A stretch of DNA of 5,928 nt from Parachlamydiaceae bacterium (GTDB taxonomy: Bacteria; Chlamydiota; Chlamydiia; Chlamydiales; Parachlamydiaceae), in contig JACDDG010000168.1 of assembly GCA_013817115.1 (NCBI GenBank), positions 1 through 5,928 of the forward strand, in the 5' to 3' direction. Both the position numbers and the translations under genes were made by a program. The notes under the pieces were generated by a model. That model was given only the letters and a program-made list of their open reading frames with translations. It did not search any database and was not told the DNA's origin. Position 1 is the stretch's first letter. The number at the start of each line of letters is the position of its first letter. Positions 5,902 to 5,928 of this stretch are shown here, piece by piece.

Positions 5902-5928
5902 ACGTTAGAGATGATCCATACCCCGGGT

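Noticed and set aside
5812..5928. A tRNA or rRNA gene at the right end
   Set aside because: No cloverleaf, no T-loop GTTCGA-type core and no recognisable rRNA or tmRNA start could be found in the visible bases.

Overview
The window most likely comes from a member of the Chlamydiae, probably an environmental (Parachlamydia/Protochlamydia-like) lineage rather than Chlamydia itself. Three things point there. The glutamyl-tRNA synthetase reads very much like the chlamydial enzyme as I remember it. A Tsp/Prc tail-specific protease lies directly upstream, and in Chlamydia tsp and gltX are near neighbours. The DNA is also moderately AT-rich with tight gene packing. This assignment rests on recognition, not on a database search.

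Layout: all five genes are on the + strand, in two blocks. Block 1 (2-3306) is the 3' part of tsp, whose start lies outside the window, overlapping gltX by four bases (ATGA). It is closed by a very strong symmetric terminator (3301-3357) whose stem includes the gltX stop codon. Block 2 (about 3399-5811) has its own candidate promoter in the 139-bp gap. It encodes a YnaI-like MscS channel (TTG start with a near-perfect Shine-Dalgarno), a DedA/VTT-family membrane protein beginning 5 bases after the channel's stop, and a PgsA-type CDP-alcohol phosphatidyltransferase beginning 9 bases after the DedA stop. The last 117 bases hold no gene I can recognise. They carry a possible extended -10 element and a GC-rich hairpin that has a competing downstream pairing partner.

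How the genes may work together: block 1 combines periplasmic protein turnover with translation. In chlamydiae GltX is thought to charge both tRNA-Glu and tRNA-Gln. Block 2 reads as an envelope set: an osmotic-release channel, a probable lipid-carrier transporter and a phosphatidylglycerol-synthesis enzyme. The shared membrane theme is inferred from gene order and family knowledge.

I found no convincing wholly new system. The best points for a second look are a perfect 14-bp GC-rich hairpin inside the first codons of dedA, built from two copies of a palindromic octamer; the terminator that swallows the gltX stop; the tsp-gltX junction, which lacks the cysteine-rich envelope genes found there in Chlamydia; and the switch-like hairpin at the window end.
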